From Coptis chinensis (lineage: Eukaryota > Streptophyta > Magnoliopsida > Ranunculales > Ranunculaceae): a stretch of DNA of 64,000 bases. Shown in pieces: positions 23,179 through 36,301 of this stretch. How positions within the stretch are numbered: the first letter of the stretch is position 1; each line of letters opens with the position of its first letter. A program made the position numbers and the translations under genes. Location: NCBI GenBank assembly GCA_015680905.1, contig CM027385.1:28402501-28466500 (forward strand), written 5' to 3'. The notes under the pieces are model-generated. The model had not been told where the DNA came from. It was given only the letters and a program-made list of their open reading frames with translations, and did not search any database.

Positions 23179-24640
23179 ATGAGACTACGGTCTGGTAAAC
23201 ATAAGGAATTAGAACTTACATATCATCGTCGAAAATACAAGAAACAACTGTTTATGTTATCTCCTAGGCATAGCTCCTCCTCCGTAAATCAACCTCGTCA
23301 AACATCTCCGTTTCCATTATCTCCTTTAATTATGGTGAAGAAAATCTCACGGTCGAGAAACCCTTTCGACTTCTATATCGCCTTTACAGAAGGACTCGCT
23401 TCTGCATTAAACTCGATCGCGATTGTAGGTGATTTTCAGATTCCGCCAAACATTTTCGGTTTGTTACCTGTTTACCATGGGTTGGACCATGAAAAACCGT
23501 ACAATCATCTTCGCCGGATGCAACAAGTAGTCACCACTTTCCGCCATCCGACCGCTACCAACGAACAAGTCTTGTTAGGTTGTTTCCCTTCACCTTAGCC
23601 GATAAAGCTTCAGTTTGGCTCACCGGACAAAGCGCGCCAATCCATTGACACATGGGCCAAACTTGTTCAAGCATTCATGATAAAGTTCTATACTCAAAAG
23701 AAAACTACAGAAATGCTTCAAAAGATTCAATTTTTTCGCCAAAGACCCCGTGAATCCTTTTCGAAGCGTGGAGCAGATTTATCGATCTACTTCTAATGTC
23801 CCCATCATCAACTCGACACGCTGTATTAGTCCGTTTCATTCTTTAATGGTCTTTCGACCATCAAAAGGAAACATTAGATATCATGAACGGCGGTTGTTTT
23901 CATGGACAAGGGCGCCATCAAGCATACACTTTTCTTGAGAAACAGGCCTCACGGCACCCATCGGGGAAACACCGATTCTTCTAGATCTTCTAAAGACACT
24001 CCTACCAAGGTTACGCCTATGTTCGAGGTCAAACCCGATCCGAATTAAAAACTCTAATCGAGTCCCTAAACAAAAGGTCGATGCTCTTTTCGGGTACAAG
24101 TAAATGAACAAAACCCAAACAGTCATGGTCGCCAACGCCGCCCCATGCCCTCTTTGCTTAAGTCCTGAGCACGCCGATTCTTATTGTCCTTTGGTATACG
24201 AGTGTCCTCCCCAACCTTCTGAAGAGGCTTGTGCTTTCAACATTCCTAATGCACCTTGGCGACAACATCCGAATTTAGCTTGGGCACCCCCGCCCAACAA
24301 CAAGCTCCCTTCAGGTGGCAACAACGTTCCTATACGACCACCTGCGAACTACAATTCCTATCGTCAAGGGAATCCTCCACAATTTCAGCAAGGGCAAAGT
24401 AATTTTCCCAACAACGCAAATATAGGGTACCAAAACAACCGCAACCTTGTTCCCGCTAGTCAAGGATATGGCTACCAAAATCAACCCGTGAATAATAACC
24501 GTGGAACTAGTTCCCGCCGCTCCCTTAGTATAATCCACACCGATAAAACGGCTGAAACTTTCCCCGACATACATGAATCAACAGAATCAAATCCTAGCTT
24601 CTATCCAACATCTCTTCACTGTTAGCTCAGATAAAGTCAA
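23179..24640 (+). pseudogene. B gag, broken
   Basis: The start at 23179 (MRLRSGKHKELE) is the first ATG of the open frame; an internal ATG at 23332 (MVKKIS) matches the A1 start. Capsid segments are IVGDFQIPPNIFGLLPVYHGL, VVTTFRHPT and a WAKLVQAFM..F region; a frameshift near 23597 and several stops follow. Nucleocapsid is at 24104-24625: a CCHC knuckle (CPLCLSPEHADSYC, Cx2Cx4Hx4C) and an Asn/Gln/Pro-rich basic tail. Gag would form the particle and bind RNA. Confidence 0.85.
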
Positions 24641-25630
24641 AGGCGTGTTCCCCGCCAAGCAGGTTCCAAACCCTAAGCCTACAAACACCGCCTTTGAACT
24701 CAACAATGCACCGTGACCTAGTGATCAAAGCCGAGGGTGAGGTAAATGCCATTACCACTCTTCGCTCGGGCCGAACCATCGACACAATAATATATTATGC
24801 CGACGAGGAATCGACGGAAGTCACGACCGACGCCCTTCCAACTCCTACCAAGAACCTATAACGGATTTTAAGTTGTACCTTCAAAATCTACACCTACGCC
24901 CCTAGGGAAAGATACCACCGATCCCTATATCGCGATTTCGTCCCAAAAGCTCCGTTCCTGCCCGTTTGGTAAAGAACAAACACGGACGAACATTTTGATG
25001 AGATCCGCGGAAACCTTCAAAAAATTTGACCATAAACTTACCTTTCCTAGATGGCTAAAGCATTTGCCAAAGCATGCCAAGTTTTTGAAGGACATGTGCA
25101 CCACCAAACGACGCATTAAATGTACCTCAACAAGCCGCCTCATCGAAAGCGGTTTCCCTCGATTACCACTACCAATGGTGTGGTAAAGTACAAGGACCCG
25201 TGTCGAATTAACCGTATTCATGCACGTTAGGGGACAAATATACCGCCATCGCGACTTTTAGACCTAGGTGCCGGTGTTAACCTACTTCCCTACTACTTAT
25301 TTAAGCAGTTAGGTCTTCATGAATTGAAACCTACCAATATGACTCGCGAACTCATGGATCGCTTCCATCAAATACCCAAAAGGCATAGTAGAGAACGTTA
25401 TAGTAAAGGTCCAAGATTTTTACTATCCAGTTGATTTTGTCATTCTAGATACGGAAATAGCTTGTGACTCCATCCCTATCATCTTGGGACGCCCTTTCCT
25501 TGCAACCGCCAACGCCTCATAAATTGTCGGGGACGGTTCAATGACATTGTCTTTGGGAACCTTTTGTCGAACTCAACGTGTTCAAATTAATGAAACAGTT
25601 TCCGATCCTATAATGGAGGGCTTAGATTAA
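24641..25630 (+). pseudogene. B protease region, broken
   Basis: The aspartic protease active-site text LLDLGAGVNLLPYYLFKQLGL begins near 25255 (Asp at 25261), the DLGA form usual in plant gypsy elements, followed by a VIL-type segment and a LGRPFL-like sequence shifted in frame at about 25490. Upstream (24641-25250) is the Gag-Pro linker with frameshifts. It would cut the polyprotein; stops make it non-functional. Confidence 0.72.
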
Positions 25631-27440
25631 CTTGGTTGATAGTCCGAACATGATTATTTCATAAACTCTTTTCCCCGCACAGAGATACACAAATTTCTTT
25701 CTTTTGATAATCCGGAGTTTGACGATGACTCGTACATAAGGGATGTCCATGCATTATTAGAGTCAGTACCACTATTTGACCCTAATGCTTCGGTGCAAAC
25801 TAATTCAGAAGGACCGGATTCGCTCTTTTCCATTGAAGAGATGATCCCTCACGAATCCTTGATCCCCAATCCTCCAACTCCGGATTTAAAACCTCTACCC
25901 CCTGATTTGAAGTACGTACATCTCGATCCCGATGGTAGTCACCCTATAATAATTTCTGCTCACTTAACTGCAGACGAAGAGACACGGTTGATCCATGTCA
26001 TTCGTGGAACACCGCCCGCTTATCGGATGGTCCTTAGATGATATCAAGGGAATAGACCCTAGCATATGCACGCATCGTGATACATCTTGATGATGGCACA
26101 AAGACATCACGAGAACCACAACGCCTTTAATCCCGCTATGAAAGAAGAAGTGAGTGAGAGAGGAAGTTCTACGTTTACTTGATGCGGGGATCATATACCC
26201 TATCTCGATAGTGACTGGTTAGTCCTATCCACGTTGTTCCAAAAAGTCCGCATTCAAGTTGTGCAAAATGAAAGTGGTGAGTGCATCTCCACTCGCGCAT
26301 TCCTTTGAAATGGAGAATTTGCATTGACTATCGCAAACTTAATGCCGTAACCCGTAAAGATCATTTCCCTCTCCCATTCATTGACCGGATGCTAGAACGC
26401 TTTAGCCGGTCATGCCTACTATTGTTTTCTTGATGGCTATTCCGATACTTCCAAATTGTCATCGATCGATCCCACCATCAAGAAAAAGACAACTTTCACG
26501 TGTCCCTTTGGAACCTTTGCATACGCATCTAATGCCTTTTGGTCTTTGTAATGCCCCGTGCACTTTCCAACGCTGCATGCTTCACATTTTTAGTGATATG
26601 GTGGAACGCTATATGGAAGTCTTCATGGACGACTTTTCCATTTACGGAAATTCCTTTGACAATTGTTTATCCAACCTCTCTAAAGTATTAACGCCGCTTT
26701 AAGAGAAAAATCTGGTACTCAATTGGGAGAAGTGTCATTTCATGGTTACCAAAGGACTTGTTCTAGGTCATATTGTTTCAAAAGACGGGATAGAGGTTGA
26801 TAAGGCTAAAATTGTTAAAATTTCTTCGCTACCCTTCCCACGCATTTCGATATCCGTGCCTTTTAGGCCAATACCGGGTTTTACAGAGATTCATTCAGAT
26901 TTTCTAAAGTTGCTCGACCCTTAACCAATCTCCCGCTTAAGGATGCAGATTCGACTTCAATTTCAATTGCAAACAAGCTTTTGATACACTAAAACCGCCT
27001 CGACTACCGCTCCTATTATTCAACCCCCGATTGGTCTCAACCATTCGAATCGATGTGTGACGCTAGCGACTTTGCTATTGGTGCCGTATAGGCTAACGAC
27101 GCCGACGACAAACCCGTTGTCATTTATTACGCTTAGTAAAACTCTTAACGACGCCAACGAATTATACCACAACTGAGAAAGAGTTCCTAGCTGTTGTCTA
27201 TGCTTTGATAAGTTTTGCCCCTACCTAGTTGGAACATCGACCATAGTATATAATCGACCATGCCGCAATTCGGTACTTACTTCGCTAAAAAGGACGAAAA
27301 CAACGATTGTTACGCTGGATCCTTCTCTTACAAGAATTCACCCCGAAATCAAAGACAAGAAAGGAACCGAAAATGTCGTGAGTAACCATTTATCAAGACC
27401 GGTTGGTGACATCGATAGTGATTCGGGTTATCGGTGACTC
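25631..27440 (+). pseudogene. B reverse transcriptase and RNase H, broken
   Basis: 25793-26041 carries the usual linker before RT (LKPLPPDLKY, ISAHLT). RT blocks are WRICIDYRKLN-like text (about 26310), FPLPFIDRMLER, MPFGLCNAPCTFQRCM, the catalytic FMDD at 26622-26633, NLVLNWEKCHFMV and LGHIVSKDGIEVD. RNase H (27040-27440) shows CDASDFAIGAV, TTEKEFLAVVYA and NHLSRPV with frameshifts. The wording FMDDFSIYG with NWEKCHFMV is typical of Athila. Confidence 0.85.
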
Positions 27441-28772
27441 CTTCCCTGCATCTAATACTTGTACTCTATTTTTCATCTCCATGGTACGCCGGATATCGTT
27501 AACTACCTAGTTACCGAGGAAGTCCCCCTCCTTTGGTCACGCCCCGATCATAAAAGTTCTTATCCATCAGTAAAATATTATTTCGATGAACCCTACCTCT
27601 TTAAGTATTGTTCGACCATTCATTCGTCGCTGCATTCCCGACCGGGAACACACCGACGATTATCCTTTGCCATGAACAATCTTATGGAGGTCATTTCAAA
27701 GTGGAAAGAAAACTGCGGCCAAGGTGTTACAATGTGGTTTTACTGGCCTACCCTTTTCGCGATGATGCACCTAACATTGTGTAGCTTGCATTCGTTGTCA
27801 ACACTTAGGTCTAATTACCAAACGAAATATGATGCCCCTAAATCCTATATTGATTGTGGAAATTTTTGATGTTTGGGGCATTGATTTTATGGGACCCTTC
27901 CCTATTTCTCAAGGTTTTCTATACATTTTAGTCGCTGTAGACTATGTGTCCAAATGGATTGAGGCACTCGCGATGTCGCCGAATGACCATAAGATCTGCC
28001 GTGGAGATTTGTAAAGAAAACATTTTTCTCGCTTTGGTGTTCCCAAAGCTATCATCGATGATGGGGTACACATTTTTGTAACAAAATTTTTGGGTTTTAA
28101 TGAAGAAATATGGAGTTACACACAAGGTTGTTACTCCATACCACCCACAAACGAAAGTGGCCAAGTGGAAGTCTCCAACAGAGATAAAGTCTATTCGAGA
28201 AAACTGCCAACCCATCAAGAAAGGATCGGTCTCTCCGCTTTATCGGATGCCTTGTGGGCATACCGAACAAAGATTTAAGACACCTATAGGGATGTCTCCT
28301 TACCGCATTGTTTTGGAAAACCTTGTCATCCGCAAATAAGTTGAACTTGAGCAGCGCGGCCTTTTGGGCCATCAAAAAGCCCCAATTACAATATCATCGA
28401 GGCAGCGGAGAAGTTTAAAACCGCAATTAAATGAGCTGGAGGAGATTCGAGTGATGCTTATGATCTCTCAAATCCTACAAAGCTAATATGAAAAGAGTGC
28501 ACGACAAGCACATTTTGGCGTAAGGATTTCAATATTGGCCAAAAGTTTTACTATACAACCCGTGATTACACATCTTTCCCCGGTAAATTGAAAACACGAT
28601 GGTCCGGTCCTTTCATCAGGTCACCGTGAAACATTATTGGGCAATCTCTTTGCTTAATCCAAAAGATAACAGTTGAATTTCAAGTCAATGGACAACGCCA
28701 AAAAACATTACCACGAATTACGCCACCGATGTTGAACAGACTCTTCTTCGTAATCCAAGATACATCGACTAG
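27441..28772 (+). pseudogene. B integrase, broken
   Basis: Segments in order: YLFKYC and GGHFK (zinc-binding region, about 27590-27700), core [31 protein letters not shown] (27850-27970), a degraded second Asp region near 28060, GVTHKVVTPYHPQT (28108), [17 protein letters not shown], a C-terminal [17 protein letters not shown] segment and a stop at 28770. At least six frameshifts. Confidence 0.82.
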
Positions 28773-30192
28773 ATGTTTCGCTTTGGCATCTAATCTTGTT
28801 CTATAGAGGGTACGCCATTTTGGTAGCCGGGCCATCTTCTATCTTATGATCTCCAAAGTTCTTTGAAGTGTGTGGTTGCAAAGCTGGAACCTTTAGTCCA
28901 CCTAAAAACTCTTTTTACGAACGGAGTATAAATGTATTCTCGCAACACGAAAGCAAACGTGCTTTTTCGGTAAACGATGGGTACCTAAAATTTCACCTCC
29001 TTCCTTTTCTTCCCTTTTCTACTCTCTACCTCGCGAACTTCAGCTAATCATTTGGTGTAAGTCTCACTCATCACTTAATAGGGAATGGTCGTAGTTCTTT
29101 TTTGCTCGTAAACGACGCGGCGCCAAGGATGGGCTGGTGTATGCATCATTAAACACCCTTCGTCTAGGCTCGACTTCCTATCCGATACTAGCAGCTTTAA
29201 GGTATACTTTTGTCTAACACCAGCCGCGAGGATAATCTTTCGCCGCTACCGTTTCCTACAGGATGGGATTCGTCTTGAGAATCTGACAATAAAAGACTCG
29301 ATTTGTCTTGAGAATCTGACGTTAAAAGACTCAATTCGTCTTGAGGATCTGACGTTAAAAGACTCACCTTGTAAATATGTTTATTTTGTTACCTCTTCCC
29401 TTTGCATTAAGTTTTGCACAAAGGATTCGTGTCAAACCTCAGATGTTGCATACTTGGAACACAAACGGGCAATGGATTCCACCAGACCAACCCTAGAATT
29501 GGTTACTTTGAGTCACTTGGGGCGGTTTGAGGATAGCCGATGTAAAAGGGCAATTTTATTAGATCAGAGCGCCAAGACGGTCCAGATGGTACCGCCCCGC
29601 CCTAACCCCATAATACATAGAGGTGAAGCCACACCGGGCTGGATTGGGTTCGCCTCCGTGAGCCGACATGACAGCTTGTCTCACGATTTAAGATGGTGAC
29701 TTCGACATTCAGTGTTTTTCACGATATCTCCCTTTGTATGTAAATAAAACCCCTTACACTTTCCTTCTAAAAAAAAAATTGTGACTTTCAAGAATGACTC
29801 ATACAATTGATAGAATTTTTCGTGCCGATCATTTTTCGATATCTCATTCGGTCCAATTCGGAGCCCAAACGAAGTCATGGGTAACGATTTAGATTTTAGG
29901 TTTAAATCAGGCTTTAGGTTTGATTTGGGCTTCGAGAAAATTTTGGCCCAACCCAAATATCGATTTCTCGCCCATTTAAACCCAACCAACCCGATAACAC
30001 GCATCACTATTCCACGATTCGCCTCCCTAAAACCGGATCTTGCCCCCTCGCGATCGGGCCTCGCACGAGATAGGCCCACACTAAAACCAGTCTCTCACGA
30101 GACCCTCAGCCCGGATCAAAATTTCCTTCCGCCGATCATCCCAATTCTCCCCTCATCAATAATCCATAGCCATCCTCCCTCTTAGATCAGCA
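28773..30192 (+). other. B post-pol leader
   Basis: No gene seen. It holds the conserved GTAGCCGGGCC block (28822), three tandem copies of the post-pol hairpin repeat (29272-29365), and a leader with no obvious TATA up to the ATG at 30193. Confidence 0.55.
29272..29365 (+). repeat. B post-pol hairpin repeat, 3 copies
   Basis: Units at 29272-29299, 29305-29332 and 29338-29365, spaced exactly 33 bp, each GTCTTGAGAATCTGAC-like then TAAAAGACTC. The ends pair (GTCTT/AAGAC). Confidence 0.7.
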
Positions 30193-31368
30193 ATGGCTGG
30201 AAACAGACGGATTTTGTGTGAAAAAATTTTTGGAAATTTGTTTGAAAAACGGATGTTTGCTCCATTCTTTGATCACTAAATTCACTCTAGAGGATGGGAG
30301 AGTTTGTTATATGCCAATGGAGGGCTTTATTCTAAGGATTTGGTGATGAAATTCTACGACAATGGAAGCTTTAATGGCTACCATTTTGATCACCGCCGAG
30401 GGTGTGCGACATTTAAGTCACACCGGTGTTGCTCTCCCGATCACGGGCATTCCATCGGGTCGACCACGGATCGATTTCAGAAGAAAGTCCGCGGTACCCA
30501 CGGACTTACGACCTAATGCTCGACACGCTTTATCGAGGGAGAGTACAACATCGACGGAAAATGCGTATCAGACCGCGCTTAACGTAAAACCAGCTTTAGC
30601 AAGAACTCAATGGTCGGATCAACGCCATTGGCACCTCAAGCCTTCCGACATCAACAAGACCTTCCTCCACCTTCTTTGATCCTCCAGATTTAAAGGGTAA
30701 CTTCTGTGATCGCTACCTTTCTTTTTGATATTATCACACATGCCACTCTTAGGGTCTGCCCCTTGCCGCTCTAGTAACGCAAGTCATGATTAATCTGGGA
30801 TTTTTGTCCGCCACCCCACTACTCCCCTATACCACAATATGAGAATATGCTGGTGTTTAAGAAATGCATACAAGACCCTTGGGAACCCCAAAGACCTAGG
30901 GCAGCCGAAAGCACGCTTAGCGTAGGATCCTCTCACCCACCATACTTTTGATGAGACTGCCATGAGTAAGATCACCCAACCCATAGAGGCCCTACGTGCA
31001 GTGAAATGCTGGTCCGAGAGACATGTACACTCGCCCGGTATCGATGAGACGCACCTTTGGGCGAAGTTAAGGACAGATATGACCACTCGCCACGAAGTCG
31101 ATGATGCATAAAGATGGGTGAATTCCAGCAGGAGATGAGAGCCTCCATGACTACATTTTCAGACAAGATGCTTACTCGCCGTAACCAGTTTTTGAATGTT
31201 CATGGCGAGCCAAAGATCGGGTTTCGTGCTCGTGATGGATACTCTTGGTGATATCCAGAGCAGTTAGCCTCCACGGAGCTCAGATCGACGACGTCGCATA
31301 GACTCCCCGCTTCTTTTCTTCAAGCAGCCCCCGAGGATTCTGCTACAGCACCAGAGGATCATCAGTAG
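30193..31368 (+). pseudogene. B extra ORF 1, broken
   Basis: ATG at 30193 (MAGNRRILCEKIF). It shows the family pattern FAPFFD..I.SRGWESLL, LYSKDLVMKFY, then frames change near 30400. A Gln/Glu/Met-rich region (about 31110-31200) and a Pro/Ala/Ser tail with a stop at 31366 match the layout of extra ORF 1 in A3 and A4. Function unknown; a third family member in this element. Confidence 0.5.
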
Positions 31369-32060
31369 CTAGTTTTATTTATTCCGGTCTTGTATAATAT
31401 TATATCAGACATTTTATTTACGTGTTTGTACTTTCTAGCTTAATAGAGATAGTTCCTAAAATATTTTTATTTTGACATATTAGCTATATCTAATATTATA
31501 GTATATAGGTAGGAACATATATTAGTAGTAATAAATTATATACATATATATATATATAAATATATTTCATATGTCATACTTAAACAACAAATTTTAACGT
31601 AAAACTAACACGATAAAACAACAAATAATAAAAATCATCTATAAAAGCGGTCAAAAGGGCATGACCCCATCTATAAAAACGGTCAAAAACGGTCAAAACC
31701 ACATCTAGAAAACGGAAAATTTTCAATTTTTTTCTATAAATAAGTTCAACTCTTCCTCCATATTCACTTATATTCTTCCCTCTACACTTCTTATTCTACA
31801 ATCCGCTTTTGGATCACTCCAAGCTCAAGATTCATGGATGCACTAGAAAAGTTTGAGCAAAAATGTACTTGAATATGCTACTCAAGTTTTCATGCTCGGT
31901 TGTTTTATTATAGTCATGTTGTTAATGTGGCATATAGTTCTATCTAATATTTAGGTTTGTAGTTAAGTCATCGTGATCATTATGTTGTGTTTCCATACCA
32001 TTGTACGCTCTTACATCCTATTGTGATAATATATCTACATTTTTCCTTGTCCTTCTACTA

Positions 32061-32101
<41 letters not shown>

Positions 32102-32352
32102 ATAATAATAAAAAAAAAAATAATAAAATAAAATAAAAAGGGGCACTCCTTGTCATATGCCCCATTCTTCTTATCCACACTTCATCCACTTTTTAAGATA
32201 TCTTAGAAGATACACGTGGTCTAACTACCCCGCGTGACACCTCGACACGTATCTTTTACATTTTCGGATGGGTGCCTATTTATACCAAGGATAGACACCT
32301 CAAAAATTTAACTTCCCTGTTTCCAAAATAATTTTTCACCACTCCATCTTTA
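31369..32352 (+). other. B spacer between extra ORFs 1 and 2
   Basis: Non-coding and AT-rich: TATA repeats (about 31538-31560), a TATA box at 31735-31742, a poly-A tract (32065-32099) and a second TATA-like CTATTTATACC at 32276-32286, 67 bp before the ORF 2 ATG. Confidence 0.5.
32276..32286 (+). promoter_or_regulatory. TATA-like box upstream of B extra ORF 2
   Basis: CTATTTATACC, 67 bp before the ATG at 32353. Spacing suits a start site about 35-40 nt before the ATG. A second candidate is at 31735-31742. Confidence 0.4.
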
Positions 32353-33445
32353 ATGGCCCTCACTAGAAGTTTCGTGCCTGAGCAAAATTTTATGGAAAAT
32401 TTTCAAAATGGTCTTTTTCATCCTTTCTTTGACACTGAAATATTACGTAGAGGATGGTACCCTCTTTTACACCATAAGCAAACATTTTATTCCAGAGAAT
32501 TAGTCTTGTTATTTTATAAAAGCGGTTATTTCCAAAACGGACAATTCTTTGTCCGTGCTAATGGATGCGAGCGTGAATTGACTATGGAAATCATCTCTGA
32601 GGTACTTCAAATTCCTATTACAAACCAAGGAGTACACCTTCAGGATTCACCTTTCGATAATATCCGGCATCTGATGTTTGCAACTATCCTTCACGGCGAA
32701 TACAACCGGAAAAACCGTATTGTTTATCAGCGATCTTTACAAAAGAACCAATTATCTGTGATCCAATGGGTAGCTCATAATGTCTAGGCACATCTAAGAC
32801 TTCAAATAACCAAACCACTCCTCCATTTACTCGGGTGTTGCGACTAACCGCAATGATTTTTGCATTATTAAATTTCTCCTCGAATGCGACACGACGCGCG
32901 TGCGGAAAAAGGCAGCTCCTTTACCAACCATTGTAACACTTATCATGATACATTGGGGTTTTTCTAGCAGTTCTCCTCATACACCTCTTCGAACAGCTAA
33001 CATTCTTACCATTCACTCAGTATGTAGGAACGGATTCTGGAACCCCGACGTTGCAAAGAACCATGTCGGTACAGGACCAAACGACGATTGTTCCACCGAC
33101 AACATTTTTACTGAAAATGCATTATGCAACGTATTTAATCCAATGGAAGGGCTTCGCTTAATTCAACAAGGACTGATGACATTATTCAAACGTCAGAACA
33201 TTATTATCACCAGCCTTCTTGAATTTAAGGACTGCGGACAATAAACGAAGAGGAACAAGCACAATTTTTGCAACTGCCACAACCAGTTCTTGGCAAATCA
33301 CACTCTCATAATGGAGAACCACGCCAAGATTTACCAAACAGAAAGCAAAATGTTGCAACAGGCTGTTGCACGGATTGACGGCATAGAAAATCTTATAAAC
33401 GGATCCCTTCCACAACAGGATCCTCGCCGTTACTTGGGCCAATGA
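32353..33445 (+). pseudogene. B extra ORF 2, broken
   Basis: The best preserved extra ORF of B: MALTRSFVPEQNF, FHPFFDTEILRRGWYPLL, FYSRELVLLFY, FFVRANGCERELTMEIISEVLQI, open to 32787, then frameshifted. The C-terminus (33250-33443) has a QLPQPVL segment and ends DPRRYLGQ before TGA at 33443. It corresponds to extra ORF 1 of A3 and A4 (MALR..PEQ..F). Role unknown. Confidence 0.6.
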
Positions 33446-33577
33446 AACCATTTAAATTTTGAAATTTTATATTATTTATCATTTTCTTTTTAGTTTTTAA
33501 TTTTCGTATGGTAAATTGTTTCATCATGCTCTAATATTTGTTTATCCTTGTCTAAACAGGTCACATTTTTTCACACA

Positions 33578-34562
33578 ATGGAAGCTCCAAAGATGATTCC
33601 AGAACAATCCTTCCATTCATTGTTGAATTCTCCGGCATATGGACATCTTTTCAGAGACTACATCACTCAAGTTGGGTGGAACTCTCTCATTCTACACCCG
33701 AGCGGACATACTCCCTGTGTTTGGCAGTTTATTTTTTATAATAACATGGAAGATCTACCACCGGCCCGTGGTTTCCCTTTGAATGGATTTACACTCACGA
33801 TTGGAAACACCGACACGCTTTTATGAGCCAACAAAGTGGCTATGGCTCTAGACCTTCCTCCTCTTCAGCCAGACCTCCCCATCCAATACATGATAGAGAA
33901 TGACCTTAATGACTACTCTAGGGAGGATTTTGTGCCCGCTATGGCGATGGCCTTGCCCACGCCAAAGAACGTGCGGCCGGGCCGATGGCCGAATTCACTA
34001 TTCCACTAGCCAAGATGACCATGAATGTGGGAACCGCCATGTTATTTATTCTTCCTCAACATCATGGGAGATTGGCATTTTTCCACGGCATCAAAGGAAG
34101 CGTGTAAGACATTCCATGCATTGGCCCAAAGAAAGAACGCACCACCTTCGACATTACGTAACTAGTAATTGAGAATCTTAAGAAGGCTCGGTCTTTTCGG
34201 CAAGACTATATCACCCCCGCCATTCATAAAGATGCGTGATAGTGAGGACATACTTCCTCGAAGTTTGCAGCCACCTTTCAAGACGGGTAAAGGTCGACTC
34301 TATGTGTCCAACAAACAAGATAATTAAGTTCCTTTGCGATTTTCGACATGGACACGCCCGCAAGGTATCTTAAGAAAGAAAGTTCTCTTCTTTCCCTAAT
34401 GATGAAAAAATGATAGCTCATCTAGACAATGCAAAGAAAAGGAAGTGGAGTGAAGTCTGGAAAGCTATGATAGATTGGCGGGATGCGAAGGAATGGCATT
34501 TCTACAGGGACGAGGCAAGGAAGGACTATCCCCCAGTTCAAGGTTGGGGCAATGTGAGTTGA
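33578..34562 (+). pseudogene. B extra ORF 3, broken
   Basis: MEAPKMIPEQSFHSLLNSPAYGHLFRDYITQVGWNSLIL then FTLTIGN align with A3 and A4 extra ORF 2. TGA at 33824 and frameshifts follow; the C-terminal W.aMIDWRDAKEWHFY motif is recognisable near 34470-34505. Probably the orthologue of extra ORF 2 in A3 and A4. Confidence 0.6.
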
Positions 34563-36301
34563 TGCATGTACATATTTGTTTTATGTTTTGATGTGAAATA
34601 AATAAGTGACCTAACAGTGTGCTACTCTAACAGTGTGCTTCTACTTTTATGATGTATAATATATAGTGTGTTACAATAAATTTCTGTGGAAGATGTCAGC
34701 TTTATTTTTGCTCAAAGCCTCTCAGGTATAATCTTTCTTCCTCTTAACACTTTGAGGACACAGTGTCCGACTGTTTGGGGGTGGTGAGAACCTTTTGCAA
34801 AAATTAGGCATGCATAGTTTACTTAATGTCTAAATAAACGTATTTAGTGACAAATTCTCGTTTCTCTTTCTATGATGAAAAATATTTAGAAATCTCACCC
34901 TAGCATAAAAATTAAGACTTGTTCTTAGAAACTTAATTTAATACGTATGCAATAGTTTTTACATCTTTTCATGAGCATTCATGCACTGACTATCATTAAA
35001 TGTACACAGCAGTAAGTTTCTGGGACCCACGGTTAGACAACTTAGTTTCCATGTCTTGTAAGAATATAACCAAAAGCCTCAAAATGTATGATATATGAGT
35101 AATGACACAGAGGAGTAGTTCTTCCGAATAGAGAAGTTCACACGTCTACTTACTTGATCACTACCCAAATCCTAGGAGAGAATTTAGGCCTTCTTTGGAT
35201 CGATATAGCCAAAAATTCGCGACTCAGAAAATTTTTTTTACCGCTAATTTTTAATCGAACCTTTCATTAATCCTTTCTACTTCACCAATAAAATCATTAC
35301 CCATCTAGTAAACCACAAATAAATAAGCCTACCTAGATGATGAGTATGAGAAATAGGATGAAGTGAGAAAAATGAAGAGAAAAACCTTGTCACAAATCAA
35401 AATCGTTACTGCTTTAAGAAAGAAAAAAAAAAAAAGAAAATAGAAATATGTTTCCAAAAATCAAAAGAAATATCAAGGTTAGAATTTCCCCAAAGATCAA
35501 AATCAAAAGGAATACAAAAAAAATCCAAGTATGGAAACCATGTTAAGAAGAAAAAAAAAAGGATTTCTCTAGTATAAATATCTCAAGACCTTATTCTCTC
35601 ATACTTATCATTTTTTGAACTTTCCATTCCATTTTCTTCTACACTACCACCTAAGCCCCATAACACCTAATAAAGACCTCTAGCTCAATTAGGAATAGGA
35701 TAGTGTGATAATAAGTAGTAGTTCGCGACTTCTCGACCTCGGCTCCTCGGACCGTCATTGAAGTATGTGAGGAAACGGTGCCCATCGCGACACCGGAGAT
35801 AGCAAAGCTTGAGTGGAAAAATAAGAGAGAAATTGTGTTTCGACACATACCTGTGAGAACCTACTTAAGGACGCTTATCCAAAGGATCCGTAAACGGCCC
35901 CCGCCAGACATTTCATTATTTAGATCATCGCATGCATGCTCATACGTAGATGTTTCGATTATTGTATGTATATTAACTTGAATTTCGAAAAGAATAAAAT
36001 CCTTGTTTCCCTTTGCTAGTGAGATGTCTAGATACCGAGATTAATTAAAGAAACAAGCCTTTGTTTCGAAGTCGCCAGTAGTATAAATGAAGTTTGTGAG
36101 TATCTTCTCTCGAAAACTCTCACGAGGTTATAACTCGGCCCACTAGGGAATTCCTAGTGGTTCAAGGCCTTGTTGCATATGGTCAATGCAACCGCACTCT
36201 GCGAAATGAGATTTAGCTTAGGACAACACATTTTTGATCACTTATCGTTTTAATGTCTCTTCTTTGCTTGAGGACAAGCAAAGTGCTGTTTGGGGGTGGT
36301 G
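34563..36301 (+). other. B 3' UTR with conserved structural blocks
   Basis: No gene. An intron-like donor GTGAGT lies at about 34554 and a possible acceptor CTCTCAG near 34726. Further blocks: hairpin arms ACACT/AGTGT (34747-34766) with G tract 34773-34786, A-box match (35681-35693) with a degraded B box, a diverged tRNA-Asp-like block (about 36070-36085), palindrome arms CCACTAGG/CCTAGTGG (36140-36160), the 9-bp AGGA-loop hairpin (36262-36283) and polypurine tract (36288-36301). Confidence 0.6.
36262..36301 (+). promoter_or_regulatory. B terminal AGGA hairpin and polypurine tract
   Basis: Identical stem to C (arms CTTTGCTTG and CAAGCAAAG) and tract GTTTGGGGGTGGTG next to the LTR. Confidence 0.72.

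Noticed and set aside
29681..30079. 132-codon ORF on the minus strand (also 29877-30185 plus)
   Set aside because: Overlapping frames of the B post-pol leader, with no homology pattern and not conserved in A3 or A4.
32060..32140. Poly-A tract as the tail of a retrogene or SINE
   Set aside because: No flanking duplication found and no recognisable body upstream; left as low-complexity sequence.
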